Part shown: positions 37,247-48,577 of the stretch, piece after piece
How the letters are laid out: every line of letters begins with the position of its first letter
How positions within the stretch are numbered: position 1 is the first letter of the stretch
NCBI GenBank assembly: GCA_029204225.1
Contig: CM055109.1
Coordinates: 30,811,360-30,875,359 of the forward strand
DNA length: 64,000 nt
DNA from: Diphasiastrum complanatum
Lineage: Eukaryota; Streptophyta; Lycopodiopsida; Lycopodiales; Lycopodiaceae
Direction: 5' to 3'
Translations under genes and position numbers: made by a program
Notes under the pieces: model-generated
Told to the model about the DNA's origin: nothing
Database searches by the model: none
What the model saw: the letters and a program-made list of their open reading frames with translations, nothing else

Positions 37247-38440
37247 GTGAACCATCATATTGACTTGCATCCTGGTTCTGCTCCTCCTTCCCGTCCCCCT
37301 TATCGTATGTCTCGATCTGAGCGTGATGAGCTTGAGCTCCATATTACTGCCTTGTTAGATCAGGGTCTCATTGTTCCTAGTCACAGCCCTTTTGGTGCTC
37401 CTGTTCTCCTTATTAATAAGAAAGATGGTACCAAACGCCTTTGTATTGATTACCGTGCATTAAATAAGTTGACTATTCGTAATCAGTACCCTATTCCACA
37501 CATGGATGACCTCTTTGACCAGCTCGGTACCTCTAAAATCTTTTCCAGGATAGACCTTCGTTCTAGATATTACCAAATCAGGATGCACCCTTCTGACGAA
37601 CATAAGACTGCTTTCCGTACTCATCTTGGTTTATATGAATTTCGTGTGCTTCCTTTTGGTGTTACTAATGGCCCTCCTACGTTCCAGAATGTGATGAATA
37701 ACGTCTTGCGTCCGCTTCTTGGTCATTGTGTCTTGGTTTATTTTGATGATATTCTTATTTTTAGTCAGTCTCTTGCTGAGGATGTTACCCATCTTTCCTC
37801 TGTCTTTCAGTTACCTGTACACCACCAGTTATTTGCTAAGTTGTCAAAATGTTTTTTTGCTGTTTCTGAGATCGAGTTTCTTGGTTTTCTTATTTGTAAT
37901 GGTCACATTCGTCTGGACCCTCATAAGGTTCAGGCCATCCAGGATTGGCCTATACCTACTGATATTCATCATGTTCGTATGTTTCTTGGGTTAGCCACTC
38001 ACCTTCGTCGTCTAGTTTCTCATTTTGCCACTAGCGCAGCTCCTCTTCATGCACTTTTGAAGAAGTCTAGTACTTTTCTTTGGACTCCTGATTGTCAGAC
38101 AGCGTTTGATACTCTTCGTCGTGCTGTTGTTGATGCTGCCGTTATGTGTTTACCACAGTTTGATCAGAAGTTTCTTGTTGAGACTGATGCTAGTAATGTT
38201 GGTTTGGGTGCTTTACTTCGCCAGTCACAATGTATTATTGCTTATGAGTCGCGTCGTCTTCGCTCTTATGAGCAACGTTATTCTGTGCATGAGAAAGAAC
38301 TTCTTGCTATTATCTATGCTCTTAAGAAGTGGCGTCATTATCTGTATCGAGTCCCATTTGACATTATTACTGATCACCAGTCTTTACATTATCTGTTTTC
38401 TCAACGTGACCTTAGTGATCGTCAATTTCGTTGGTTGTAG
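37247..38440 (+). pseudogene. Gy-2 reverse transcriptase and RNase H
   Basis: RT motifs: PPYRMSRSERDELELHI, RLCIDYRALNKLTIRNQYPI, FSRIDLRSRYYQIRMHPSDE (motif A Asp present, Gly after RS changed to Arg), [17 protein letters not shown] and the active site YFDD near 37740. RNase H has ETDASNVGLGALL, YEQRYSVHEKELLAIIYALK (catalytic Glu region) and TDHQSLHYL. TAG at 38438-38440 replaces Gln of the WLQFLQ tract. Confidence 0.94.
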
Positions 38441-38467
38441 TTTTTACAGTCTTTTAATTTCTCCATA

Positions 38468-39625
38468 TTGTATAGTCCTGGTCGTGCTAACACTGTTGCG
38501 GATGCATTATCTCGTCTTCCAGCTTTGTTAAATACACTCGTTTCTACTATTCCTCCATGGTTTGATGCCCTACCTACAGCATACCTTACTTGTTCTGATT
38601 TTCTTGATGTTTATAGTTCTGCCCCACCTGTTTCATCCAGTCCTCATCAGGTTTACTCCATTATTGACAATCGTCTTTATCATTATGATTCTCTTTGTAT
38701 CCCTAGTTCTTTGGGTATCCGTTCCCAGTTGTTGTCGGATGCTCATTTCTCTCCTGTTGGGGGTCACTTTGGTTTTCAGAAGTCTTATGCTCGTCTCAAA
38801 GACCATTTCTATTGGCCCTCTCTTCGATCTGAGCTTGTTGTACTTATTCGTACCTGCCCTTTCTGTCTTCGTAATAAGTACACCCGTGCTAAATCTACCG
38901 GTTTGCTCCAGAGTTGGCCTATTCCTCATCGCCAGTGGACTGATATATCTATGGACTTTATCCTTGGCCTTCCCCATACCCAGCGTGGTCACGATTCATG
39001 TATGGTGGTAGTTGACAGGTTCTCGAAACATGCACATTTTATCCCAGTTCGCAGTACTATCACAACAGAGCAGTGTGCACGTTTGTTCCTATCAGAGATT
39101 TTCCGCCTGCATGGATTTCCTCGTACTATCCTTTCTGATCGGGATAGTAAGTTTACATCTATATTCTGGACAGAGCTTATGCGTATTTTGGATGTTCAGC
39201 TTTTTATGGGTTCTGCTTATCATTCTACTTCTGATGGGCAGTCTGAGGTCCTTAACAGGATCCTTGAGGATTATTTACGCCATTTTGTTACTCCCTCAGG
39301 GAAGGATTGGGATCAACATTTATGTTTAGCAGAGTATAGCTATAATAGCTCTGTTAGTACCAACACAGGTGTCTCTCCATTTTTATTATCTCATGGCTAT
39401 GCACCTCTTTTACCTGGCATTCCTCTTCCTCCTGAGGATACACCTGTTACACTTGCATCTTTTCTATCAGGTGCTCGAGAGCTTATTACCCGGGCCAGTT
39501 CTCATTTACAGCATGTTCAGCAGCGTTATCAAACCTCAGTTGATCGTCACCGCCGCCATGTTGAGTTTCAGCTTGGAGATATGGTTTATCTATGCCTACG
39601 GTTTGCACGTCATCATTTTGTCTAG
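38468..39625 (+). pseudogene. Gy-2 integrase
   Basis: Zinc domain H-x(n)-H-x(n)-C-x2-C (DAHFSPVGGHFGFQKSYARL, then CPFCLRNKY). The core has Asp in ISMDFILGLP, Asp in ILSDRDSKFTS and Glu in SDGQSEVLNRILED, so the D,D,E triad is complete. Stops at TAG 39623-39625 in the C-terminal domain; the remaining GPY tract and chromodomain follow in frame. Confidence 0.94.
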
Positions 39626-40047
39626 GGCCATGCTTCTACTGAGAAGCTTGCACCACGTTATTATGGGCCTTATCGCATTGTGGAGGTTCTTAGTCCAGTT
39701 ACATATCGCTTACAGCTTCCTGCTTCCACACGCGCCTGTGATGTATTCCATGTCAGTTTATTACGTGCTGCTATTGAGGATGACGTCCTACTGCTCCAGA
39801 GTTATTTCCATTTTTACTTGCTGCTATATTACAGGTCCGTCTATACCATAGTCGACGCCGCCGGCAGATTCAGTTTTTGGTCCAGTGGGATGGTCGTCCT
39901 TTTGAGGAGGCCACATGGGAGCCTATTGATGTCTTTTATCATACACCATTACTTGCGGATCAGGCTCGTGCTCTTGCTGCACTTGTTGATTCCTCTACAT
40001 CAGATGTTGTTCTAGTTGTTGATGCACCAGGGCCTGCTGCTACTTGA
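39626..40047 (+). pseudogene. Gy-2 integrase end and chromodomain
   Basis: After the TAG the frame continues with TEKLAPRYYGPYRIVEVLSP and CDVFHVSLLRAAIEDD. About 19 bp are then missing relative to the left-edge copy, which shifts the frame. The chromodomain is at about 39835-39950 (QFLVQWDGRPFEEATWEPID). Ends TGA near 40045. Confidence 0.85.
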
Positions 40048-40094
40048 ACCAGTTTCTTTTCGGCAGTTGGGTCTTTTTCTTTTGTGCCAGGGAG

Positions 40095-40512
40095 AGCTAT
40101 GGACTCGGCTCATTACATTCGCCGCGTCCATTTACATTTACAGTTACTTTACTTTATGCATAAGCAGGCCTTGGGCCCTTTTTTATTCATTAGTGACATT
40201 CAGACTATATGGTTGGCCTTTGGCCTTATAATTCATTATTAGGCCATTTGGAAATATTACTGGAGAGTGGGGGCCTTCTTGGAGGGCGCACTAATATCCC
40301 TCCCAGTTGGGCCCTAGCCACTGGAAGCTTCCTTTTAGGGCTTCCTCTTGGCTATAAGTAGGGAAACTGTGTCATTTGTCATTCAGCTGATGATATTGAT
40401 CTCTCTCTTTAGCCTCCTTAATCTCTCTCTTTCCTGCTTTCTAGGGTTAAGTCTTGCTTATGTGATGCTTTCATAGCTTAGCTCTAGATCAGCTGTGGCT
40501 CTATTCGTAACT
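40095..40512 (+). repeat. Gy-2 3' LTR
   Basis: AGCTATGGACTCGG to TTCGTAACT, 418 bp, preceded by the polypurine CCAGGGAG and followed by the TSD GTTTC. Confidence 0.95.
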
Positions 40513-40517
40513 GTTTC

Positions 40518-43500
40518 AGACTTTTTCCTATAGTTATTAATTTTAAACATTTACTAATGTCGTTACGTCTTCTTCATACCTTAGCTGAAAGATTTTCAGA
40601 GAACTGAAAATTATAAGGAGGGAAGAAGAGTGGACATCAGAGGTAGTAAGTGTGATCGGGAAATATATTTCGTTGTTAGGGTTTTAGGTAAATCCCAGTA
40701 AATAATTGCTTAATACCGATTATTAATTTTCTGGATAGAATTCATTCAGTTGAATTCATAACTTATATTTTTGTAACCATTGAGTTATCCACAGTTTTGA
40801 ATGTCAATTGTGATGTTAGAAGTAGAATCTGATAAATGGATTACATTGAAATTGTTAATTTGATAGAAGCTTGTCCCTAGAGTTAATGCTCTTGGATCCA
40901 TGGGGATTTGAAGCTTATCATTAACCAGGAAGGATCAAAATGTAATGTGGAACCATGTGAATTCTTCTGTTTAAGTCACACGATCAGATGTGGATTTGTG
41001 GTATCCATCTGATAGGCATGCTAATCATAAATGGATTCTCCAGTGTTTGGGAACAAGAGATAATATCCTATAGATGATCAGTGGATCTCTAGAATATCAG
41101 ATAAGGCGGTAAGGGTTTTTTGGAAGGAAAAGCTGCTGGTATGGGACATCAGTAATTTTGGAAAGGAAATTCTAGGACTGTAAAAATCTGACGATCAATG
41201 GTGTATTTTAGTACCTAGTCGCGATATGGAAAAAAGATAACCATTTGATCAAATGTGAGGTATTTTGGAAAATTTTGAGTTTTAATCTAGATCCCAATGT
41301 GGTATCTCATTATTTACAAAATCAGAGGCCCTCAAATCTATTTCTCGCTTTCTTAATTAATCCTTTACTTCTTAGTAATTTCTCGAATATAGGACATCAG
41401 ACTGGTTTATATGACTCTTTCCAGCATGAAGTTATTCTTCTGAAAGACTGTTATGTCATATAAACTATTACTTGTGTGAATAGATTTAGAATTCAGATAA
41501 ATTCTAAGGTTAACGTGTTTCAATTTCTTAAACCTAGAATATCTCTTTTTGCATAAATGGATTTCGATAGAATGGTAGTTTCTGTCACTCGGGTTGAAAA
41601 TATTTGAAGGAAAAGTCCTGTTTGTAATTGAGTGAATCCTTTTGTGGAATGCACTTATTACTGACTTTTTCATATGTTTGGATATTTCCATATATCTTTT
41701 ATTGAGATTGATAAATTAAAAGGAGGGGTGAAGTGATGGGATAAAATTCTATTTGGGAATCTGTGGGTTGCATAGTTTTCGGAAGAGAACCAGCTGTGGT
41801 ATAGAAATGAGATTTGGTGTGAAAGTAATTTAAGATAGATTCAGAGTAAGATACTAATTGGAAATTTTCGAATAAGAGAAATTCTCTAGGGATTGTGTGG
41901 ACAATCTGGAACTAGAACATGTTTGATATTTGAATCATTATCTATAAGTAGTACAATGAAAGGTCAAGGTTTTTTGATTGGAATAGAAGTAAGTTTGATC
42001 AGGATATAAGTCTGAGAGTTCTATATTGAATCAACCTAATCTTAGTTTTAGTACTAGGATCAGAGAAGGGTTGATTGAGTGGAAGAAATTATGCTATTAG
42101 AGGAAATTGGATTGGAAAATTGTTGAGAGTGAATTTTATTCGTCTCAGAGATTTTCGGGATATGTAATTTACTAATGAGAAATAGAAAATCTTTTGTAGC
42201 TGAGTTACAAGATCTCAGTAAGATATGTGAGTAACATATGTGGGTTTTGGAGGAAAATGCCAGATAAAAATGTGGTTATGTATTGGGTCATAGTGAGATT
42301 ATTCACATATGTGCACGATTAATCTTGTATGAATCTACTGTGTATTCCTGGTTACTAGAGTTATTTGGTGCACTTAACCTAGTCGGTAAACATAGACATA
42401 TGATCAAGTATTGTTTTGACAGATACTTGCAGAGTTAACAAATCTTTGTATAGAAGATTTATGGATTAACTTATAAATGATTTGGGTAAGGATCTAAATC
42501 TGGTGTCATACTAGTATAATTGAATTCTTCACCTAGACATTTGAGATTTTTGAATCATTGTCAATTAACTTGAGTGCTTGATTACTCCAGGAGAAAGTTA
42601 ATTGGTAAAACGATCAGTGTGATGTGGATTCACCAGAAACTGATGGTTTTGATTTATATTGCTTGTAAGAGGCATGATTAGTGAATCATTTGGGTTCATC
42701 AGTTAAAATTATGTGCATTGGATATACAGTATTCTTGAGATAGAGTATTCCTTAGTTAAGGAATAGACTCAGCTCATTAGTGATTGTATTCCAGAGTGCT
42801 CAATTGGATAACAAATCATAATGGATCCAAGAATGATATCTAAATTGATATTCAGCAGGACTTTGGGTATCTAGATTTGATTCTAGATTGTAATCTAAAG
42901 TTTTTGGTAGTTGAAGATGATTGTCATTTTGATATGCGTTCAGTCTTTAACTACCAGTGGTTTATAGAAGTTGAATCTTGCACTTCAGTTAAAGAATCCT
43001 GTTTGAAGAATATTCCTAAATCTAGTATTTTTCTTGTTTGGAAAGATTTTGGAATGATTCTTACTTTTCTTGAGTTATGTTGGACATATTCTCCAGTATC
43101 ATGTAAATGATTATGATTTTGGATTCCAGAAAATTATGATTGACGAATCATACGAATCTAAATATTTATGGTTGACGGATCATAAATAGGTACTTAATTA
43201 TTGTTAGAGGATTATAAGGAATTGTGATGATTCTTAAGTGTGATGATTAATTCTTAATCTATTAATTGAGTAACAGTTCGAATCATGTTTTGAATGTCGT
43301 TACTCCAATATTTTATTGAGTCCTATGGATCTAACAGACGTTTCTCGTTAAGTAAATTGTTTCTACTTATGTGGAGTTTTACTTACTTTAGTGAATCATA
43401 TTCTGCTATAGTTATGGTCTGCAGATGTTTGAGTTAAGATCTCCAGATATCATAGGAGACAAATAAATCTATTAAGATGAGTGAGTGCTATTTTCTTGCA

Positions 43501-44044
43501 TTTGATGCTAGAAACAAGAGCATTTAACTCAAAAAGAGTATTTAGGATACTTCGAGTTGAGTTTTAATCATTTTATATCTTAATGATTCTCCTAGAGATT
43601 CTAGTTGAATGAATTATCATATCTTAGAATGAGATTCTAAGGATAGTTGTACTTCGAGGCTTTTTATGAATTGTCTGCCAGAGTTTGTGGATAATTTCAG
43701 ACTGTAAATATTATTTTTTCTTTAACTTTATTCTCCTAAGTTAGGTATACTTCATCTAGTGATTCATGTAAGTGTTTTACATGAAGGTGATGTTACTAAC
43801 TTGTGTTGAGTGTAATCCAGTTGAGAAAAAATATCTCTTAGTGTAGTTTTCAAACCAGAGTTGGTACTCCAGAACAGAGATTAACGATTGGAAATAGATT
43901 TATCTCCGAGTCCTTCTTTGATATGAAGTCAGACTAAAGATAATGATTTTCTCGGTTGATATTGAAAGTTAAAGGAATTGTTCCTATAATTCTTTCCCGT
44001 TTTGAAGAGCTTCTAAGGATAGAAGCAGTTTAAGGAGAGAAGAA
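40518..44044 (+). other. Internal region of the gene-less LTR element, right half
   Basis: About 3.5 kb of A+T-rich DNA with frequent short words such as GATTCT and GAATTC, and stops in all frames. No pol motif seen. A purine-rich tract at 44032-44044 precedes the LTR. Confidence 0.6.
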
Positions 44045-44515
44045 TGTTATGGCCATATTCGGTTAAGGACCTGGAATTGTCCTAATATGGTAGACCGGCC
44101 CTCCAGTGTTCGAGATTATTGGTCACGCCGTGATTTAATTCCATGTCAAGGCATGTTTGTGACTAATTACCTTGAGAGGACCCAAAGACTCTAATTGAGA
44201 CATATGGAGTATTGTCTATGTGACGGATATAGGCAAGAGGATTGCATGAAGAGATGTGATCTATTTATAGTTGACTTGCATGGGGGTTGCATGGTTTCAT
44301 GCACAGGACTCTACTCTCTATATAATGAGGTAGGGATTCTCCCGTCAACATATTTGGTTTAGGTTATCAATTTCTCTCTTTTCCTCTTGCTTCACATGGC
44401 ATGGCTTGAGGGCTAGATCCAGGTTTGATCCAGGATTGGTTGGGCGGTTTGGCTCCATAGTCTCTCTTATTGTGTTCTCCTATCATCTTAGGGGCAATCC
44501 TTTAGGGACTATACA
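44045..44515 (+). repeat. 3' LTR of the gene-less LTR element
   Basis: 471 bp, same ends as the 5' copy. LINE-f sequence resumes at its border. Confidence 0.9.
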
Positions 44516-44799
44516 CCAGTGCTCCCTCATGCTGCGGCTCGCATTACATCCTTTTACAACAGCAACATAGCGGCATCAACAACAGCATTATAGCATCATA
44601 GCCTTGATATCTTGACATAGACAGATGATTATTATGCACACTCTCTCTCATACGTGTCTATTCTAGTTTTAGTTTGTACTAGAAGTTTTCCTTATCAGTT
44701 TTGGAGACGTTTAATACGGCTCCCGTGGTTACCACATACTTGACATGTACTTCATTAGTCTTATGTGCCTTTGGCATGGAAAAGACATTAATAAAGCTT

Positions 44800-44831
<32 letters not shown>

Positions 44832-44832
44832 A
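44516..44832 (+). repeat. LINE-f, second part: 3' UTR and tail
   Basis: Continues LINE-f after the LTR element (CTCATGCTGCGGCTCGCAT also occurs in the LINE-a 3' UTR near 16600). It carries the family 3' end: GGAGACGTTTAATACGGCTC, TACCACATACTTGACATGTA, an AATAAA signal at 44790-44795, then a (CT)n(TA)n tail at 44798-44831. Confidence 0.85.
44790..44795 (+). terminator. Polyadenylation-type signal of LINE-f
   Basis: AATAAA within GACATTAATAAAGC, just before the simple-repeat tail. The same signal sits at the same place in LINE-a, -b and -c. Confidence 0.6.
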
Positions 44833-45553
44833 GCATAAAAGGACTGTAACCTGTAGCAAAATGTTTTCTACTATTATATGCAAACTCAACCAATGGTAGA
44901 TAATCTTCCCAATGAGATTGTTTGTGAGAAACATACGTCCTCAAAATATCTTCCATAGTTTGATTAGTCCTTTCTGTCTGGCCATTTGATTCTCAAAAGA
45001 AGTTTCAAGTTTATGGAATACTGCTGACCAAAAGTGACCTGTGAACTTAGGGTCTCTATTACTAACAATGTCACTTGGCAGACCATACAACCGAAATAAT
45101 CTCTCAACAAAGATCTGGGCTAAAATCAGAAGCCTTTATAGTTGACTTGACTGGTATGAATGCAGTTAGTAGTTAACCGATCCACTACAACCCAAATAGA
45201 ATCGTTTTGCCGTTGGGTCTTTGGAAGTCCAACTACAAAATCCATAGATATGCTTTCCCATTTCTTATCTGGGATATCTAACGGATGCAACAAACCACCA
45301 GCCTTAGGGCGTTCAGCCTTTGCTAGTTGACAAGGTTTGCATTTAACAACATATGACTCAACATATGGCTTGAGCTTTGGCCAATAAAATTCCCTCTTAA
45401 CCAAGTCCAGAGTCCTGTGAATACCGGGATGTCCTGCACAGGGTATGTCATGACATTCAAACAAAATCTTACATTTGAGCTCACCATCACCAGGTATGCA
45501 AACTTTCCCATTCCGAAATAGTAATCCATCTCAAATGGTGAACTGTTCCACAA
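44833..45553 (-). pseudogene. Gy-4 integrase, truncated
   Basis: Zinc domain FECHDIPCAGHPGIHRTLDL and CKPCQLAKAERPKAGGLLHP, then SMDFVVGLPKTQRQNDSIWV with the first core Asp. The rest (45125-44833) can be read across frames: [12 protein letters not shown] has the second Asp, but the Glu region is degraded (QMARQK where GQTER is usual). Ends within ATGYSPFML at the LINE-f tail. Confidence 0.85.
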
Positions 45554-46340
45554 TCTTCTTATCTTTCTTAGTTAGTTGAGTCCCCTGTGTTTCCGACTCA
45601 ACACTGTCCACATTTCTTCCGGTCTGAACAATGTTCCAAATGTGACCAAAATGGGAATCTGATTCATATTTTCCTCTCAACGAAAGATATGGATCCGTAG
45701 AAATCTGGGTGAATGACAACTCGTTCAGTTCACCGATCCGACTAAGAGCCTCTGCAACTTGATTAGAGCTGCCTCTTATGTAACGGATTTCATGATCGAA
45801 TTCTTGCATCAATTCAGCCCATCGAGCTTTTCTCCCCCGAAGATCATGTTGATTACAAAAATACTTAAGAGGCTGGTGATCCGTATACACCACAAACTTA
45901 CTACCATACAAGTAGTGTCTCCAGGTTTTAAGTGCATGGATTACAGCAAACAATTTTTTTTCCTTCGTAGTATAACACAATTGAGGACCAGTGAATTTTT
46001 TGTTCTCAAACCCTAGTGGCCTATCCATTTGTAATAGAACCGCTCCAACTGCAACATCACTTGCGTCCATTCTCACGACGTAAGGTAAATCTGGATTTGC
46101 AATTTGTAACACGGGAGCTAAAACAATCATTGTTTTAAGTTTCTCAAAACATTGATTCAATTCCTCGTTCCAAACAACAGGCGGACTAGGTTGATTCCTC
46201 TTTTTCTTTTTATTAACAATCCCTTTTGTCAAATTATTAAGCGGTGCTGCTAAGTTAGCATAATCCTCAATAAATCTCTTGAAGAAAAGTGTAAAATCTA
46301 AAAAGACTTTACTTGCCTCACAGTTCCTGGAATTGGCCAC
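45531..46340 (-). pseudogene. Gy-4 RNase H and spacer to integrase
   Basis: A 269-codon frame: FTLFFKRFIEDYANLAAPLN (RT thumb end), VVRMDASDVAVGAVLLQMDR (RNase H first Asp), LFAVIHALKTWRHYLYGSKF, VYTDHQPLKYFCNQHDLRGR and RWAELMQEFDHEIRYIRGSS. A typical gypsy RNase H, followed by a spacer to the zinc domain. Confidence 0.9.
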
Positions 46341-47325
46341 TCAATCACAATTTTGATTTTATCCTCGTCAATCTTGATCCCATTTACTGTGATCTTATGA
46401 CCGAGATAAAGCAACTCTTGCTTAAAGAATTCACACTTGGACTCTTTAGCGTAGAGAGGATTTACTGTAAATGAGAATGTTGTCCAAGAATACAACCACA
46501 AACTTCCCCAAATATGGACGAAATAAATCGTTCATCATTTGCTGGAACGTTGCTGGAGCATTCGTTAATCCAAATGGCAACACTAAAAATTCATAATGAC
46601 CAAATGTAGAACGAATTTCTGTCTACATCTTCCGACTTAATTCTTATTTGATGGTACCCTGTCCTGAGATCTATCTTGGTGAAATACCGTGCTCCACCCA
46701 AGCGATCTACAAGGTCATCCATCCTGGGTAATGGATATTTATTTTTGATAGCCACTTTATTAAGACCCTTGTAATCCACACACATTCAGAAACCTCCATC
46801 TTTCTTCGCTTTAAGAAGAACAGGAACGCCCCATGGTGATTTACTAGGTTGTATATGTCCCATCCTCAGATAGTTTTCTATTTGATTTGAAATCTCAGTC
46901 TCCTCTTTCTGAGAGAACCTATAAGGTAGTCTAGAGACAAGTTGACTTCCTGGAATTAACTCAATCATGTGGTCTACTGACCTAGATGGTGGTAAACCAT
47001 GAGGTAATTCAGATGGAAAAACATCCCTAAATTCATTTATAATCTGTTCTTTCACTGCTTGTTCATGATCTAAATTTATTGAGTTAAGAATTGCTAAGAA
47101 TTCACAACCATTTAGATTCATTTTAGGAACATCCACAGCTGGAATAGCACATATTGAAATAACTTCATACTCAGAATAATCCAATGTCTCCATTTTATTA
47201 ACTGTAGAAATCTGATCCAACGGACGTACAAAATTACTGCCAACTACCTTTTCACCCTCCTTGAAAGTGAGAACATGCTTCTCAAAATCAATCAACAGAG
47301 AAGGCGATTTACTAAATAACCACAT
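46298..47325 (-). pseudogene. Gy-4 reverse transcriptase
   Basis: Pre-RT tract [60 protein letters not shown], and (shifted frame) [20 protein letters not shown]. The active site reads FLDN at 46479-46490, the second catalytic Asp being Asn. Then [20 protein letters not shown]. Several shifts. Confidence 0.9.
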
Positions 47326-47989
47326 AACCTAAAATTAAATCAGTACGAGCTAGGTCTAAAACATGAAAATTAACTAATTCCGTGTGTCCTTGCATCAAAA
47401 CTGGGAGCTTCAGGACTTTTACATTCCAAGTTTCCAACTCTGCTCCTGAAGCTAGATAAACTTTATATCTATGATTGCTGGCTTCAGTTTCCAAGCTGAG
47501 TTTCTGCACAAGACAAGAATTAATAAAATTATGAGTTGAATCACTGTCCAGTAAAATACTCACTTCTTGATCTTCAATTGTGCCAATTAAACGGAAAAGT
47601 TCATTAGGCAAGAAAGAAGTAGTACTAAAAGAACATTCACACTCACAATCATCCAGGTTAATTTCCAAAGTCTTACCACTGCCTCCTGGGATTTCAATCA
47701 TGTGAGCAAACACTTTCTTCCTTTCTGGACAAAATTTCATCATATGTCTAGGCTTCTTACAGACGAAACATAAGTTCTCTTTCTTAGCCTTTTCCAGGAA
47801 CATAGATTTCTTGAATCTCTTTCTCTTCGGCTTCCTGGGTTCCGATGCGATCTAATTCGTCAAAATATTTTGCTTGCTCTGGACCGCGCTTCTTACCCTT
47901 CTTGGTTTTCAAAGTGGTTGGAATTTGCGCAAACTGCTTCCTGGATACCACCACTGTGGAATCATATGCTTTCGCAATCCAAAGACCCA
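47312..47989 (-). pseudogene. Gy-4 gag zinc knuckle and protease
   Basis: A CCHC knuckle CFVCKKPRHMMKFC (C-x2-C-x4-H-x4-C, complete) near 47760 is followed by the protease motif ILLDSDSTHNFINSCLVQKL. The catalytic D-S-G is D-S-D here, so the flap-side Gly is lost. LARTDLILGY marks the second half. Frame changes at about 47800 and 47320. Confidence 0.85.
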
Positions 47990-48577
47990 ATGGCAAAATC
48001 CATAGATATGCTTTCCCATTTCTTATCTGGGATATCTAACGGATGCAACAAACCACCAACCTTATGGCGTTCAGCCTTTGCTAGTTGACAGGGTTTAACA
48101 TATGACTCGACATATGGCTTGAGCTTTGGCCAATAAAATTCTCTCTTAACCAAGTCTAGAGTCTTGTGAATACCGGGATGTCCTGCACAAGGTATGTCAT
48201 GACATTCAAACAAAATCTTACGTTTGAGCTCATCATCACCAGGTATGCAAACTTTCCCATTCCGAAATAGTAATCCATCTCGAATGGTGAACTGTTCCAC
48301 AATCTTCTTATCTTTCTTAGTTAGTTGAGTCCCCTGTGTTTCCGACTCAACACTGTCCACATTTCTTCGCACATTGGGAAGATCCACCAACTTGCAACCT
48401 CGCTCCTTTCCTTGGATGAGAATACTAGTTGAATACCACCAAGCTCCAATGAAAAGCACCACCTCTCCAAACATGTAAGCCTTGCTCTGATACCACTGTA
48501 AGAAATGCATCCTCGAGGCTTTGAAGCACATTTTGCCTGCATTCGTTTTGATAGTCGGCTGGCAAACCTAGGACAAA
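47990..48577 (-). pseudogene. Primer-site module (copy 2) joined to a misplaced integrase segment
   Basis: The gag tail and the TGGTATCAGAGC module (48577-48370) run directly into integrase N-terminal sequence: LFECHDIPCAGHPGIHKTLD, CQLAKAERHKVGGLLHPLDI and WESISMDFA. The segment from about 48369 to 47990 repeats 45610-45235 of the same element nearly word for word. It sits before the protease, which is the wrong place, so the element was rearranged. Confidence 0.85.

Larger units (their letters stand above)
34337..40512 (+). mobile_element. Gy-2: full-length Ty3/gypsy chromovirus
   Basis: 6,176 bp with two 418-bp LTRs and a perfect TSD GTTTC (34332-34336 and 40513-40517). Internal order is PBS, leader, gag, protease, RT, RNase H, integrase, chromodomain. 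LTRs differ at about 7 of 418 sites (1.7%) by my count, so insertion is younger than its host element. A few stops and shifts break gag and pol. The LTRs start AGTTA/AGCTA and end TAACT, not TG...CA. Confidence 0.96.
31316..44515 (+). mobile_element. Large LTR element without recognisable genes, host of Gy-2
   Basis: LTRs at 31316-31793 (478 bp) and 44045-44515 (471 bp) start TGTTA(A/T)GGCC and end TACA. Flanks CCAAT (31311-31315) and CCAGT (44516-44520) form a TSD with one mismatch. A primer-site remnant TGATATTAGAGC lies at 31795-31806 and a polypurine tract AAGGAGAGAAGAA at 44032-44044. Gy-2 with its TSD accounts for 6.2 kb, so the element itself is about 7.0 kb. No gag or pol motif is found in about 6 kb of AT-rich internal DNA. 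It behaves like a LARD-type non-autonomous retrotransposon. Confidence 0.88.
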
